Origin: a virus
Length of the DNA stretch: 64,000 nucleotides
Reading direction: 5' to 3' (one strand)
IMG/VR virus record: IMGVR_UViG_3300028829_003504
Coordinates: 186,001-250,000 of that record
Positions 63,486 to 64,000 of this stretch are shown piece after piece (position 1 is the first letter of the stretch; the number at the start of each line of letters is the position of its first letter). Both the position numbers and the translations under genes were made by a program. Below the pieces are notes generated by a model. It was not told the origin of the DNA. It saw only the letters and a list, made by a program, of their open reading frames with translations, and did no database searches.

Positions 63486-63543
63486 CTTTGGTATCTAATG
63501 TCAATAATTGGTACCAAATTTAACCTTTTTAGTAGGACATAAT

Positions 63544-64000
63544 ATGTATAAGAAACATATGGTAGGCACTGAGAGCTGGAGGGACTTCATAGCGGAAGCA
63601 CCTAACTTTAGACTTGAAATATACTCAGGCATACCTTTCTATTTGGACCTGCAGCAACTGCTGATACAAGGGGCTGTAAGTTTTGAAGGTGAGAGCCCTA
63701 TACCAGATTTAAGTACCCATATTGGGGATGACGGCCAACCGTTAGGAGACCCTCTTCTATATACCGTAGAAGAGCTCCCCTTACGTGGATGGAACTATAT
63801 ACCTATAACGATTATGGACCCAGTTAATGCCATAGTCAGAAACACTAGAGACCGACGCGGCTGGGTGATAACGGCCGCTCCAGGATATGAAGGTGAAGAC
63901 TGCTTTAACTACTTTCTAACAAACGGCTTTCAGGCATCCGGGTATGGTAAAGTAGAACTTATAATACTTCCTTGGTATGAGTTACTTGTCGAGATACAAT
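63544..64000 (+). CDS. Start of a probable structural protein with a cadherin-like module (partial)
   Basis: The frame opens with ATG at 63544 and stays open to the window end (152 residues). GGACATA upstream may serve as ribosome-binding site. Residues about 116-148 (PGYEGEDCFNYFLTNGFQASGYGKVELII) resemble the 'D-x-F-x-Y ... N/DG ... V-x-V' pattern of cadherin-like/VCBS domains seen in phage adhesins. A virion surface role is inferred; the protein continues beyond the window. Confidence 0.55.
   Translation, partial: MYKKHMVGTESWRDFIAEAPNFRLEIYSGIPFYLDLQQLLIQGAVSFEGESPIPDLSTHIGDDGQPLGDPLLYTVEELPLRGWNYIPITIMDPVNAIVRNTRDRRGWVITAAPGYEGEDCFNYFLTNGFQASGYGKVELIILPWYELLVEIQ

Overview
The window is a contiguous piece of a lytic, contractile-tailed (myovirus) bacteriophage genome, AT-rich by eye, probably from a large or 'jumbo' phage. 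Every supported gene lies on the + strand. Genes are packed with stop/start overlaps (TAATG, TGATG) and the gaps carry hairpins, Rho-independent terminators and a recurring CTGTAAA motif. The tail sheath fixes the morphology. The genome size, host and named relatives cannot be read from 64 kb; a Gram-negative host is a guess from the c-di-GMP and CBASS-related genes.

Layout. 1-1008: end of an upstream gene, a terminator, and about 700 nt of structured noncoding DNA. 1009-8375: accessory and nucleotide-metabolism genes: an odd two-repeat protein whose N-terminus matches the TnpB/OrfB N-terminal pattern, a zinc metallopeptidase, DHFR, an LSm-like protein, a HAD 5'-nucleotidase, a YspA/SLOG protein, DUF1353 and a dimeric dUTPase. 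8376-8646: a second noncoding block made of consecutive hairpins closed by a terminator. 8647-15445: clamp loader, DUF5662, and gp46/gp47 (SbcC/SbcD-like) recombination nuclease. 15710-23836: a histone-H1-like protein, then a run of probable virion genes with an HNH protein. 23841-30202: a 1944-residue SNF2-type helicase and a peptidoglycan-binding-like protein. 30339-40314: RelA/SpoT-type HD protein, family A DNA polymerase with a UDG-like N-terminus, QueE-like radical SAM enzyme, probable sliding clamp and a second SF2 helicase. 40314-43740: small genes including an Acb1-like anti-CBASS phosphodiesterase and a J-domain protein. 43915-59783: tail sheath and a series of tail/fibre proteins, one with about 11 Ig-like repeats. 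59841-64000: NAD-dependent DNA ligase, a ParB/sulfiredoxin-like protein, a membrane diguanylate cyclase, and the start of another structural gene.

How the genes fit together. Polymerase, clamp loader, probable clamp, ligase, helicases and gp46/47 form a largely self-sufficient replication and recombination set. DHFR, dUTPase and HAD nucleotidase shape nucleotide pools. Three genes could act on host nucleotide second messengers: Acb1-like (cyclic oligonucleotides of CBASS), GGDEF (c-di-GMP) and the HD protein ((p)ppGpp). The most novel-looking items are the TnpB-like two-repeat protein beside a long structured noncoding region, the hairpin block at 8412-8581, and the intact membrane diguanylate cyclase.
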